A stretch of 64,000 bases of DNA from Edaphobacter paludis. GTDB taxonomy: Bacteria; Acidobacteriota; Terriglobia; Terriglobales; Acidobacteriaceae. Of the stretch, positions 1-8,474 are shown one piece after another. The DNA is taken from positions 1,054,001 to 1,118,000 of the forward strand of contig NZ_CP121194.1 of assembly GCF_039993895.1 (NCBI RefSeq). The letters run 5' to 3'. The position numbers and the translations under genes were made by a program. The notes beneath the pieces are model-generated. The model saw only the letters and a list, made by a program, of their open reading frames with translations, did no database searches and had not been told where the DNA came from. How positions within the stretch are numbered: position 1 is the stretch's first letter; each line of letters begins with the position of its first letter.

Positions 1-1784
1 TGACTGCCTTCAGGCTTCTACTGGTTAAGCCCATCTTCGATAATGTGTTGAGTCCGCAGGAATCGAAGAGAGTTTTGAATTTTCCGGTGCCGCATACGGG
101 CTGGACGCTTGACCTGAATTTTCTTGTCCCCAACCACTTTCACAATTCATGGACCATTGTTGCCTATGCTCTGGTGGTCTCTGCGCTGCTGAAATCGGTC
201 TGCGATTACGCGGGAACGTACCTGGTGAACTATGCCGGGTTCGGAATGATTACGGACCTGCGCAACGACCTTTACGATGCGATTTTGCGACGCTCTGTCG
301 CGTTCTTTCAGAAGCACGCGACCGGAACCCTGCTGTCGACTTTGATCAATGATATTGAGCGCGTGCAATATGCAATGTCGACGGTGTTGAGCGATTTTCT
401 GCAGCAGTTCTTTACGCTGCTTTTCACGATCGGTGTGGTGATTGTCGTCGGTGGAAAGCTGGCGTGGGTGCTGCTGTTGTTTGTCCCCATTGTCATCTCA
501 TCGGCCCGTCGGATTGGCCGGGGTGTGCGGCACACCACACGCAAAGGGCAAGATAAGCTGGCGGAGATTCAGAACATTCTTCACGAGACGATAACAGGCA
601 ATCGCATCGTGAAGGCCTTTGGAATGGAGTTGTGGGAGACGGACCGCTTCCGCAGGGCGGCGAAACGGCTCTTCCAGGCGAATCTGAAATCGGTGAGCGT
701 GCAGGCGATCAGCTCACCTTTGATGGATGCGCTTGGATCGGTGGGCATTGCATTATTGCTATTGTTTGGCAGGGATCGAATTCTGCACCGCGAGATGACA
801 GCGGGATCATTTGTCACATTTCTTATCGCGGTGTTTACGCTGTACGATCCTGTGCGCAAATTTGCGCTCTTTTATAACAGCTTCCAGCAGGCACTTGGAG
901 CCAGCGAAGACATCTTCAAATTTATGGATGCGCAGGACGATGTGCAGGAGAAGAAGCATGCGCATGTGTTGAAGGGATTCAACAAAGAGATCCAATTCGA
1001 AGATGTGGGCTTTGCTTATGAGAGCGAGGGAGAGACGAAGCAGGTACTGCAGAACATCAATTTCACTGTGCGTCCGGGCGAAGTGCTGGCGTTCGTCGGG
1101 CCGAGTGGAGCAGGCAAATCTTCGCTGGTAAATCTAATCCCGCGCTTCTTCGATGTGAATGAAGGACGGATTCTGTTGGACGGCCATGACCTGCGGGACG
1201 TGACCATTGTTTCGCTGCGAAAACAGATCGGAAAAGTGACGCAGGAGACTGTGCTCTTCAACGACACCGTGCGCAACAACATTGCGTATGGCCAGCCGGA
1301 TGTTCCGATGAGCAAGGTGGAAGAGGCCGCACGCATGGCGTTGGCACATGAGTTCATCATGAAGATGCCCGAAGGCTACAACACCATGATCGGTGAGAAG
1401 GGCGTTCGCCTGAGTGGCGGTGAGCGGCAACGATTGGCGATTGCGCGCGCGATCCTCAAGAATGCGCCAATCCTGATCCTCGATGAAGCAACGTCTGCTC
1501 TGGATATGGAGAGCGAACATCTTGTGCAGGCCGCGCTGGCCAATCTGATGCAGGGACGGACGGTATTTGTGATCGCGCATCGGCTTTCGACGGTTCGCCG
1601 GGCAACGAGAATTGCAGTGATCGAGAACGGCCGAATTACAGAGATGGGCACGCACGATGAGCTGTTATTGCAATCGGGAACGTACCGGCGACTCTATGAT
1701 TTGCAGTTCAGCGGACATGAGGGGAACGTCGCGGGCAATGGTGAAGCTGCTCGGGTGCAGACGGATTTGGAGGGAATTGCATGA
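1..1784 (+). CDS. msbA: ABC exporter, MsbA-type (5' end outside window)
   Basis: Half-size ABC exporter with a transmembrane domain fused to an ATPase, expected to flip lipid A-core or another amphiphile across the inner membrane as a homodimer. The frame is open to the left edge: codons from base 3 read TAFRLLLVKPIFDNVLSPQ, so the GTG at 45 is internal and the true start lies upstream. In the visible 593 residues there are several hydrophobic helices, then Walker A (GPSGAGKSS, about residue 366 of the visible part), Q-loop (VTQETVLF), signature LSGGERQ, Walker B ILILDEATSALD and the H-loop AHRLSTV. It overlaps yicC by four bases (ATGA), so they are probably co-transcribed. The nearby lpxL-like and lpxD genes support a lipid A role, but other substrates cannot be excluded from sequence alone. 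Confidence 0.9.
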   Translation, partial: TAFRLLLVKPIFDNVLSPQESKRVLNFPVPHTGWTLDLNFLVPNHFHNSWTIVAYALVVSALLKSVCDYAGTYLVNYAGFGMITDLRNDLYDAILRRSVAFFQKHATGTLLSTLINDIERVQYAMSTVLSDFLQQFFTLLFTIGVVIVVGGKLAWVLLLFVPIVISSARRIGRGVRHTTRKGQDKLAEIQNILHETITGNRIVKAFGMELWETDRFRRAAKRLFQANLKSVSVQAISSPLMDALGSVGIALLLLFGRDRILHREMTAGSFVTFLIAVFTLYDPVRKFALFYNSFQQALGASEDIFKFMDAQDDVQEKKHAHVLKGFNKEIQFEDVGFAYESEGETKQVLQNINFTVRPGEVLAFVGPSGAGKSSLVNLIPRFFDVNEGRILLDGHDLRDVTIVSLRKQIGKVTQETVLFNDTVRNNIAYGQPDVPMSKVEEAARMALAHEFIMKMPEGYNTMIGEKGVRLSGGERQRLAIARAILKNAPILILDEATSALDMESEHLVQAALANLMQGRTVFVIAHRLSTVRRATRIAVIENGRITEMGTHDELLLQSGTYRRLYDLQFSGHEGNVAGNGEAARVQTDLEGIA

Positions 1785-2686
1785 GCGCTGTGTATTCGAT
1801 GACTGGGTATGCGAGTGTGCGCGGCTCCGTGAAAGAGCAGCTTGGCTTTACGCTGACGATCAAGAGTGTGAACCACAGATTTCTCGATCTGCAATTCCGG
1901 TTGCCGTCCTCCTGCGATGGGCTGGAGATACAGTTGCGGCGAACGCTGAAGGAGAAGCTGCGGCGTGGGCACATTGACGTTACGTTGCAGTTGGAGCGCA
2001 AATCAAATGTGCAGATCCAGTTGAACGCCGGGCTGCTCGATGCTTATGTGAAGGCGTTCCGAGAGGCTTCAGCACTACACGGACTGGCGGGCGAACCGGA
2101 CATGAATGCCTTGTTGCGTCTTCCCGGCCTGATGAGCGCTGAGAGCAACGTGAGCGAAGAGGCGATGCAAGGGCTCGATGAGGCGGTTCTGTCGCTGGTG
2201 GATGAGCTGGTAGTCAAGTTGAATGAGGGACGCGCGCAGGAAGGCGCAGCGCTGGCGGTCGAGTTGCGTGCATCGATGCTGCGATTGCAGGCGTTTGCAA
2301 CGGAGGTTGCAGCGCTGCGCGGCGGAGTGCGCGATGCTTTATTTGAGCGGCTTCGCTCGCGGTTGGCCGAGTTGATTCAGGGGACTTTGGTGAGCGAGGA
2401 ACGCCTGCTTGCCGAAGCTGCGGTGTTGGCAGAGAAGAGCGATGTTGACGAGGAGATCGTTCGACTGCGCACGCATGTCGAGCACTTTATAGCGATACTC
2501 GATGCAGGAGGAGAGCTTGGCAAACGGCTGGATTTTCTGCTTCAGGAGTTGAACCGCGAGGCGAATACGATGCTGTCAAAGACGAGCAGCGCATCAGGTG
2601 TGGATGGTTTGCGGATCACCGAGCTTGGGTTGGAGATGAAGGCGGAGATCGAGAAGGCGCGCGAGCAGGTTCAGAACCTGGAGTAA
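1781..2686 (+). CDS. yicC: YicC family endoribonuclease-like protein
   Basis: A 301-residue protein of the YicC/YloC family. The N terminus has the family hallmark SMTGYAS followed by IKSVNHRFLDLQFRLP, and the C-terminal part (about residues 215-301, DUF1732) contains the conserved stretch around LDFLLQELNREANTM. E. coli YicC is linked to RNA cleavage and small-RNA turnover and to stationary-phase survival; the role here is inferred. Length is normal. The start ATG overlaps the msbA stop by four bases, and gmk follows after a 44-base gap. The yicC-gmk-rpoZ order is widespread in bacteria and makes the assignment firm. Confidence 0.93.
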   Translation: MSAVYSMTGYASVRGSVKEQLGFTLTIKSVNHRFLDLQFRLPSSCDGLEIQLRRTLKEKLRRGHIDVTLQLERKSNVQIQLNAGLLDAYVKAFREASALHGLAGEPDMNALLRLPGLMSAESNVSEEAMQGLDEAVLSLVDELVVKLNEGRAQEGAALAVELRASMLRLQAFATEVAALRGGVRDALFERLRSRLAELIQGTLVSEERLLAEAAVLAEKSDVDEEIVRLRTHVEHFIAILDAGGELGKRLDFLLQELNREANTMLSKTSSASGVDGLRITELGLEMKAEIEKAREQVQNLE

Positions 2687-2730
2687 AGATAACGTGCAGA
2701 TAGATTGCATAGACAGGGTGTTACGAACGG

Positions 2731-3390
2731 ATGGCAGGCATACTTTTTATTATTTCGGCACCCTCGGGGTCAGGAAAATCAACGCTGGTGAGCCAGTTGA
2801 GGACGTTGGTCGCGGGATTGGATTTCTCGATCTCGTATACGACGCGCTCTCCGCGAGGTTCTGAGGAGGATGGCCGCGAGTATCACTTCACCAGCCGGGA
2901 AGAGTTTGAGCGGATGGTCGCGGCGGGTGATTTTCTGGAGTGGGCCGAGGTCTTTGGCAACTACTACGGAACGGCGGTTTCGGCGCTGGCACATGCCAGA
3001 GATGCGGGGAAAGACCTGCTGCTCGATATCGATGTGCAGGGCGCGGTGCAGGTGATGAAGAAGCTGCCCCAGGCGGTGTCGATCTTCATTCTGCCGCCAA
3101 GTCCGGAGGTTTTGGAGATGCGGCTGCGCAACCGCAGCGAGGCGGAGCAGGTGACTTCGGAGGCCGTGATTGAAGGCAGGCTGGCTGAGGCTCGGAATGA
3201 GTTGAAGCGCATTGGCGACTACAAATATGCGCTGGTGAATGACGTTCTCGACCAGGCAGTGGCGGAGATGCGGGCGATTGTTTTGTTTGAGCGCGGGGCA
3301 CGCGATGGAGTGCAGGCAGTGGCCGAGAGTTGCAGAACGGATGCTGCTTCGCCCCGGCTCAGCAGCGCGCTGGGCACTTTTGGCAGATAA
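2731..3390 (+). CDS. gmk: Guanylate kinase
   Basis: Guanylate kinase phosphorylates GMP (or dGMP) to GDP with ATP in the cytoplasm. The N terminus carries the P-loop SAPSGSGKST (residues about 9-18), followed by the GMP-binding segment with SYTTRSPRGSEEDGREYHF and the FLEWAEVFGNYYGT region. The later LLDIDVQGAVQVMK and IFILPPS blocks are also typical. Length (219 residues) is normal. The C-terminal tail beyond about residue 195 is not conserved family sequence. The stop codon TAA at 3388-3390 overlaps the ATG of rpoZ by one base, indicating translational coupling. Confidence 0.95.
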   Translation: MAGILFIISAPSGSGKSTLVSQLRTLVAGLDFSISYTTRSPRGSEEDGREYHFTSREEFERMVAAGDFLEWAEVFGNYYGTAVSALAHARDAGKDLLLDIDVQGAVQVMKKLPQAVSIFILPPSPEVLEMRLRNRSEAEQVTSEAVIEGRLAEARNELKRIGDYKYALVNDVLDQAVAEMRAIVLFERGARDGVQAVAESCRTDAASPRLSSALGTFGR

Positions 3391-3695
3391 TGGACGGCAC
3401 CCACTACGAATTGTCCACGATTGGCTCCGAATTATCTGGGACATTGCGCGGTGCTGAGGTAGATTCTGCTTACGGGGTGAAACGCATGACGATTGAGAAT
3501 GCTTTCCACAACAAATACAGTCTGGTCAAAGGTGCGGCGCGACGGGCGCGTCAGTTGCAGTCCGGCGCGGTTCCGCTGATCGATGCCAAGTCGACGAAAG
3601 CATGCCGCGTGGCTCAGGACGAGATCAGGCAGGGGCATGTGAAGTTCGTGCTGATGGAGAAGGTTGTAGCGCCGACGCTCGACCCCACGGTTTAG
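3390..3695 (+). CDS. rpoZ: RNA polymerase omega subunit
   Basis: Small RNA polymerase subunit that helps fold the beta-prime subunit. I chose the ATG at 3390, inside the TAATG overlap with gmk, giving 101 residues. A later ATG (MTIENAFHN, near 3487) would give about 69 residues and cannot be excluded. The conserved omega core is NKYSLVKGAARRARQLQSGA followed by PLIDAKSTKACRVAQDEIRQ, matching the usual N-[KR]-Y-x-L-V-x-x-A-x-x-R-A-R-Q-L pattern. Position directly after gmk is the standard arrangement. The first 30 residues are not recognisable family sequence. Confidence 0.88.
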   Translation: MDGTHYELSTIGSELSGTLRGAEVDSAYGVKRMTIENAFHNKYSLVKGAARRARQLQSGAVPLIDAKSTKACRVAQDEIRQGHVKFVLMEKVVAPTLDPTV

Positions 3696-3717
3696 CTGCG
3701 CGCGATAGCATAGAACC

Positions 3718-4569
3718 ATGGCAGGAGATCGAGAGCAGCAATTGCGGGCGTACGTCGAATACTTCCGCGACATGGGGATTCATGATTTCTACCGTCGCGG
3801 CGAACCAGTTGCGATAGAAGCGATTGAAATGGCTGCCGCGGTATCTGCGACGGATCCGTCGCCGATCGCTTTGGAAGTCGCGCCCATTCCTGCTGATACT
3901 CCTCCAATCCGTGGTTTTCAGGAGCCGGTCATTCCCAAGCTGGTTAGTTTCAATGATCTTGCACCCATGCCTGAGGATCGCATTCCTGCATCGGAGCGAG
4001 TTGCGGCGTTGCAGGCTATTCGGGAGGAGATTGGGGATTGCACCCGTTGTCCTCTCGCCTATGCAGGGCGGCGCAATATTGTCTTTGGCGATGGCGACCC
4101 AGGGGCGCGGCTGATGTTTGTAGGTGAGGGGCCGGGGGCGGACGAGGACGCCTCGGGTGTTCCTTTCGTGGGCAAGGCCGGACAGTTGTTGAACAACATG
4201 ATTGGCGCGATGGGGCTGAAGCGGGAAGAGGTTTACATCGCCAATATCGTGAAGTGCAGGCCGCCGGCGAACCGCGTTCCGGAGCCGGTCGAGGCCAACA
4301 CCTGCACCCAATTCCTGGTGAAGCAGATCGACGTGGTGCAGCCGGAGGTGATCGTGGCGCTGGGTGCTACGGCTGCAATGTATCTGCTCGGCGTGAAGCA
4401 GTCGCTGGCTTCGCTGCGTGGCCAGTGGCATAGCTGCCGAGGGGCGAAGGTGGTGGTGACCTATCATCCGGCGTTTCTGCTTCGCGATCCCCGGCAGAAG
4501 GGCGAGGCCTGGAAGGACCTGCAGATGGTGATGGCGGAGATGGGACTGAAGGCTCCCCCCAAAGGATAG
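3718..4569 (+). CDS. Uracil-DNA glycosylase, family 4 (iron-sulfur type)
   Basis: Base-excision repair enzyme removing uracil from DNA. Four cysteines at about residues 108, 111, 180 and 196 (CTRC, KCRPP, TCTQF) match the 4Fe-4S ligands of family 4/5 enzymes. The active-site block GEGPGADEDASGVPFVGKAG and the late motif TYHPAFLLR are both present, and the GEGPG form fits family 4. The first roughly 95 residues form a Pro/Ala-rich extension absent from compact thermophile homologues (about 200 residues), which explains the 283-residue length. It starts 22 bases after rpoZ and may be read with that operon. A strong terminator follows at 4687-4718. Confidence 0.92.
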   Translation: MAGDREQQLRAYVEYFRDMGIHDFYRRGEPVAIEAIEMAAAVSATDPSPIALEVAPIPADTPPIRGFQEPVIPKLVSFNDLAPMPEDRIPASERVAALQAIREEIGDCTRCPLAYAGRRNIVFGDGDPGARLMFVGEGPGADEDASGVPFVGKAGQLLNNMIGAMGLKREEVYIANIVKCRPPANRVPEPVEANTCTQFLVKQIDVVQPEVIVALGATAAMYLLGVKQSLASLRGQWHSCRGAKVVVTYHPAFLLRDPRQKGEAWKDLQMVMAEMGLKAPPKG

Positions 4570-4597
4570 GTCTGCGCGCATCCTGTATTCCTTTCTG

Positions 4598-4680
4598 GAG
4601 GGTATCCCCCTCCTGTACTTAAGGTCCTAAAGTCTTCGAAGTAGATACTTTAGGTCCGGACTTCGGTATCGACCTTTGAG
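4598..4680. repeat. Intergenic element, copy A
   Basis: A gene-free segment beginning GAGGGTATCCCCCTCCTGTA, then a TAAAGTCTT core and an imperfect inverted repeat (GGTCCTAAAGT at 4623-4633 against ACTTTAGGTCC at 4647-4657, one mismatch). A related segment lies at 37371-37440 with the same order of blocks: GAGGTA-CCCC-C, TACTTTA and AAAGTCTT. Both are intergenic. I infer a dispersed acidobacterial intergenic repeat; two copies in one window are suggestive only. Confidence 0.4.
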
Positions 4681-4686
4681 AAAATG

Positions 4687-4718
4687 AAAAGCCCCGGCAA
4701 TTTTGCCCGGGGCTTTTT
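4687..4718 (+). terminator. Rho-independent terminator (bidirectional)
   Basis: Stem GCCCCGG (4691-4697) pairs with CCGGGGC (4707-4713), extended by AAAA/TTTT on the flanks, with a nine-base loop and TTTTT at 4714-4718. It follows the uracil-DNA glycosylase gene. The flanking A tract lets it also end transcription coming from the minus-strand ribonuclease gene. Bases 4719-4994 hold no recognisable gene; there is a small inverted repeat around 4900-4920 (GCCTTCCGC/GCGGAGGC). Confidence 0.85.
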
Positions 4719-4994
4719 GGATTTCTGCTTTCATTATTATAGGCGGTTGGAGAAAACTCTTTTGCAATTGATATCGTGTTTGTTTTGAGTCGGTTAGATG
4801 ATTTCGGGGCTTGACAAGATTTTTGCCGGTATTTTTGAGGTTTGTGGCGGGTGGCGAAACGCAACGGCAATAGATCAGTCGTTTCGGCTTCGCCTTCACT
4901 CCGGCCTTCCGCAGAGCGGAGGCTGCTTCGCAGCGGGTTTGAGAAGCGGGGCTGAAGGCTCGCTGTACCCCTGGCTGCATTGGCGGACTAGCTC

Positions 4995-5459
4995 TTAGCG
5001 AGGGGGCGGGATGCGAACGGTGTTGGCGCGGCAGGTGCGAATCGCTCCGCAGGCTATGGGTTGGAGAGTTTTGCTCATGCAGACTTCGATGGCGGTAAGG
5101 TAGTTGTTGCCGCAGCTGAGAGCGAGGCTTTCGGGAGGGAACGATGGGTTGGTCTTTGCGAAGAGATCGAGGATCTGGTAAGGGCCGGTGTTGTTTTGAG
5201 GCCAGAGGCCATGCAGGGTAAAGGCACGGTGCTGGGCGCACTCGGCTGCGGTGGTATGGCTGTGGCAAAACTCGGGCGACCAGGAGAGATTGAGCAGGTA
5301 GTAGTCGAAGGGCTGACTGGTGGCTCCGGCTTGAGTGGTGCGGGCCTGTTGTCGGGATGACTGTTGTCGAATGTTAGACGAATGATTTGGTACTTGAGAT
5401 GAATTACAGCCGAGTGCAAAAAAGATGAGAACGCAGACTGCACTGGATAGGTTCTTCAT
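4995..5459 (-). CDS. Ribonuclease T2 family lipoprotein, internally shortened
   Basis: A 154-residue T2-type ribonuclease relative. The N terminus (MKNLSSAVCVLIFFALGC) resembles a lipoprotein signal with a lipobox-like ALGC, so periplasmic membrane anchoring is likely. The first catalytic block is present (FTLHGLWPQ, about residues 81-89), preceded by the typical YYLLNLSWSPEFC. The C-terminal structural block (LTAIEVCMSK...PIACGAIRTC) is also present. The segment between them, which in bacterial RNase I/T2 enzymes carries the second block (H-E-W-x-K-H-G), is missing: HGLWPQ is followed after only four residues by the YQILDLFAKTNP stretch that normally comes after it. The protein is therefore about 70-80 residues shorter than usual and probably inactive. 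The reading frame is intact, so this is a clean in-frame loss. Confidence 0.75.
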   Translation of the reverse strand: MKNLSSAVCVLIFFALGCNSSQVPNHSSNIRQQSSRQQARTTQAGATSQPFDYYLLNLSWSPEFCHSHTTAAECAQHRAFTLHGLWPQNNTGPYQILDLFAKTNPSFPPESLALSCGNNYLTAIEVCMSKTLQPIACGAIRTCRANTVRIPPPR

Positions 5460-5652
5460 GGACTATGCCTCGGGTGCTGGACTGCATCGAGTTGATGTTT
5501 ATCGATGCGGAAACAGCCATTGATTTGACTGGCATCGTATTCTCGCGCTGCTCCTCATTTGTATCGCACTGGACAGCACGGCTCATATGACATAACTTTT
5601 TTGTTGGAAACTGAAAGACCATTTTTGTGTTGTGAAAGAGATCGAACTTACC

Positions 5653-6993
5653 ATGATGAGTCTGGATCGTAGAGCCTTCTTGAAGGCCGCAGGTATTGCC
5701 GCGGCTGGATCCGGGTTGAAGATGATTGCCCAAGAGCCGCGTGAAACGGGACAAACGATATCCGCTAACGACCATATCCAGATTGCGCTCATCGGCGCAG
5801 GGATCCAGGGCCAGGGAGATACGGGATGGGCAGTCCGGGTTCCGGGAGTGAAGCTGGTTGCCGTTGCCGATTGCTACGATGGTCGGCTGGCGCACTGCAA
5901 AGAGGTGTGGGGCGATGACGTGTTCACGACGCGTGATTACCGCGAGATACTGGCGCGGAAGGACATTGACGCCGTGATTGTCGCCACGCCGGACCACTGG
6001 CACAAGCAGGCTGCGGTGGACGCGATGACGGCGGGCAAGGACGTCTATTGCGAGAAGCCTATGATCCATCTGTACTCGGATGGGCCGGAGATCATCGAGA
6101 CAGCGCGGTCGACGAAGCGGATTATTCAGGTGGGGAGCCAGCGGGTCAGCTCCATCATTTATGCAAAGGCGAAGGAACTGCTTGCCTCGGGTGCTATCGG
6201 CCAACTGAACATGGTGACGGCGCGGTGGGACAGGAACTCCGCCATCGGCGCGTGGGACTACTCGATTCCGCTGGATGCGAGCCCGGAGACATGCGACTGG
6301 CCGCGCTTTGAGGGAACGGCGCCGAAGATTCCTTTCAACGCGGAACACTTCTTTCAGTGGCGCAAGTGGAAGGCCTATGGCAGCGGCGTGGCTGGCGATT
6401 TGTTTGTTCATCTTTTTAGCGGGACGCACTTCATCACCGGGTCGCATGGGCCGACGCGGGCGATGGCTACGGGTGGCATCCGCTACTGGAAGGATGGGCG
6501 TGACGCGCCCGATGTGATGCTGGCGCTGTTTGATTATGCTGAGGGCTTTAATTTGAGCCTGCACGTCAACTTTGTCGACGGCGGGGAGGAGAGCGAAGGA
6601 CTGCTCTTTACCGGCTCGGAAGGCACGATCGAGATTGCGGGCAACTCCGTCATCCTGAATCGCGTGCCGCGTGAGAAGGAGCCGGGATATACCGTCAGCA
6701 CGTTCACCAATGCGATGCAGAAGGAGTACATCGCGAAGTACCGGCAGAAGTATCCGCTGGAACCCTTGACGGAGATGCACCAGACGGGCCTGGAGCGGTT
6801 TGTCGCGCCGAAGGGTTATAGCGACAGCTACGACCACTTCCACAACTTCTTCGACTCGGTGCGTACGCGCAAGCCGGTGGTGGAAGATGCGGAGTTTGGC
6901 TTCCGTGCGGCGGGCGCAGCGCTGCTCAGCAACCTGAGCATGGCGAAGGGAAATGTCGTTCATTGGAATCCCACCACCATGAAACTGGTGTAA
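5653..6993 (+). CDS. Gfo/Idh/MocA family oxidoreductase, Tat-exported
   Basis: NAD(P)-dependent sugar oxidoreductase family. I chose ATG 5653 (446 residues) over the in-frame GTG at 5632, because it places the twin-arginine motif LDRRAFLKAAG right at the N terminus. The signal targets the folded protein to the periplasm, as in other secreted Gfo/Idh proteins. The Rossmann motif IALIGAGIQGQGD follows, then ATPDHWHKQAAVDAM and the catalytic-lysine motif CEKPM, all in family order. Substrate is unknown. An FG-GAP protein and a Tat-type cupin follow on the same strand, which suggests a small periplasmic carbohydrate-related group. Confidence 0.88.
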   Translation: MMSLDRRAFLKAAGIAAAGSGLKMIAQEPRETGQTISANDHIQIALIGAGIQGQGDTGWAVRVPGVKLVAVADCYDGRLAHCKEVWGDDVFTTRDYREILARKDIDAVIVATPDHWHKQAAVDAMTAGKDVYCEKPMIHLYSDGPEIIETARSTKRIIQVGSQRVSSIIYAKAKELLASGAIGQLNMVTARWDRNSAIGAWDYSIPLDASPETCDWPRFEGTAPKIPFNAEHFFQWRKWKAYGSGVAGDLFVHLFSGTHFITGSHGPTRAMATGGIRYWKDGRDAPDVMLALFDYAEGFNLSLHVNFVDGGEESEGLLFTGSEGTIEIAGNSVILNRVPREKEPGYTVSTFTNAMQKEYIAKYRQKYPLEPLTEMHQTGLERFVAPKGYSDSYDHFHNFFDSVRTRKPVVEDAEFGFRAAGAALLSNLSMAKGNVVHWNPTTMKLV

Positions 6994-7033
6994 TCGCAGG
7001 TTCTACAAAAGAAAGTTCGGGTACAAAATTTTT

Positions 7034-8338
7034 ATGAGAATCACTGCTCTTTCGCTCGCTTTTCTTCTTGTCGTGGGCGCCGGTGCTGCCGCTCAGGCGC
7101 AGGACCCGAGTCATGCCACGGAGTTTCGCAAGCCGACTCCGGGTAATGGACCGGATGGCAAGCCGCGGCTGGCATTTCTGACGCACCGCCTGGGCACCGA
7201 CCATGCGGAAGGCATCACGACGCTGGATATGAATGGCGACGGATTTAAGGACCTGGTGAGCGGCGCTTACTGGTATGAAAATCCGGGTCCGCATGGTGGC
7301 GAGTGGAAGCAGCATCAGTACAGGACGGTCGGGGTGCACAACGAGTTTGTCTCCGACTGCGGCGAGTGGACGATTGATGTGAACCACGACGGCGCGCCTG
7401 ACATAGTAACGACAGGATGGATTTCGAATGGGCTGTGGTGGTACGAGAATCCGAAGAAGCCGGGTGCGATGTGGCAGAAGCACTTCATCACGAATAGCTA
7501 TGACACTGAAGGTGGCGCCGAGGGAGATATCAACGGCGATGGCAAGCCGGATATTGCGCTGGCCCACTATAACCATTCGGGTGTGATCTGGGTTGACTTT
7601 TCCGGAGCTACGCCCAAGGTGCATCACGTTGGCGGCAAGGAGCAGGATGGTCACGGCATCGGTGTCGCCGATATCAACGGTGACGGTAAGCCGGATATCC
7701 TGACGCCGTCCGGATGGTTTCAAAATGTGGATGCAGACCATGACAAGTGGATATGGCATCAGGACTGGCGGCTTGGCGACGCTGGGTTTCCGATTCTTGG
7801 GTACGACGTCAACAATGACGGCAAGATCGATTTGATCTACGGGCAGGGGCATGGCTATGGTGTCTACTGGCTGGAGCAGACGGGCACGACGGCGCACCGT
7901 GTCTGGAAGCGGCATACGATTGACGAATCTTTCTCGCAGTCTCATGCGCTGAAGCTGGTCGACCTCGATGGCAATGGAGTGCCGGTGCTGGTGACTGGGA
8001 AGCGGTATCGCGGCCACTCGGGGAACGATCCGGGGTCTTATGATCCTTTGGTCATCTACGCTTACCGGATCGATCGCAAGACGGGCACGTTTACGCGGAC
8101 GGCGATTTCAGTCAATGGTACGGCGGGTATCGGGACGCAGATTGTGGCGGAAGATCTGGACCATGATGGCGATATTGACCTGGCCACTGCAGGTAAGCTG
8201 GGTGTTCATTTCATAGAGAATCTCAAGGTTTCCACGAACGTTCCCAAGGCGACTCGTGAAGCGCAGCAGCCGATTGAGCGCAAATGGCCGTTCCCCGGCG
8301 AAGGTCAGGAAGTTCCGCAGGAGGATGGGCCGCGCTGA
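7034..8338 (+). CDS. Secreted FG-GAP/VCBS repeat protein
   Basis: A 434-residue exported protein with a Sec signal peptide (MRITALSLAFLLVVGAGAAA, cleavage near AQAQ-D). It contains about seven calcium-binding-like repeats spaced across the chain: DMNGDGFKDL, DVNHDGAPDI, DINGDGKPDI (twice), DVNNDGKIDL, DLDGNGVPVL and DLDHDGDIDL. This pattern predicts a seven-bladed beta-propeller of the integrin-alpha type. The sixth repeat is degenerate at its end. Function is unknown; such proteins often bind polysaccharide or protein partners. It lies 40 bases after the oxidoreductase gene and probably forms a unit with it. Confidence 0.82.
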   Translation: MRITALSLAFLLVVGAGAAAQAQDPSHATEFRKPTPGNGPDGKPRLAFLTHRLGTDHAEGITTLDMNGDGFKDLVSGAYWYENPGPHGGEWKQHQYRTVGVHNEFVSDCGEWTIDVNHDGAPDIVTTGWISNGLWWYENPKKPGAMWQKHFITNSYDTEGGAEGDINGDGKPDIALAHYNHSGVIWVDFSGATPKVHHVGGKEQDGHGIGVADINGDGKPDILTPSGWFQNVDADHDKWIWHQDWRLGDAGFPILGYDVNNDGKIDLIYGQGHGYGVYWLEQTGTTAHRVWKRHTIDESFSQSHALKLVDLDGNGVPVLVTGKRYRGHSGNDPGSYDPLVIYAYRIDRKTGTFTRTAISVNGTAGIGTQIVAEDLDHDGDIDLATAGKLGVHFIENLKVSTNVPKATREAQQPIERKWPFPGEGQEVPQEDGPR

Positions 8339-8378
8339 GGTTGGCGGGGATTTCAGAGTAAGAACCTGTATGAGCACA

Positions 8379-8417
8379 GTTCACCGGTTACAAGGATGTC
8401 TCTTGTAGCCGGTGAAC
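8379..8417. other. Long intergenic hairpin
   Basis: GTTCACCGGTTACAAG (8379-8394) pairs with CTTGTAGCCGGTGAAC (8402-8417), a 16-base stem with a single G-U wobble and a seven-base loop. No T tract follows, so it is not a standard terminator. It sits between the FG-GAP gene and the cupin start at 8475, and could act as a processing or stability element. Confidence 0.6.
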
Positions 8418-8474
8418 GCATTTAGGTGGCAACAATGGTGGCGCGAACAGCTCGGATATGATTCACTTTTTTGC

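Noticed and set aside
45-1784. GTG 45 as the msbA start
   Set aside because: The frame is open and MsbA-like from base 3 onward, so the real start lies before the window.
5404-6963. Long minus-strand frame opposite the oxidoreductase
   Set aside because: Basic, His/Arg-rich shadow of the strongly conserved plus-strand gene; no domain signature.
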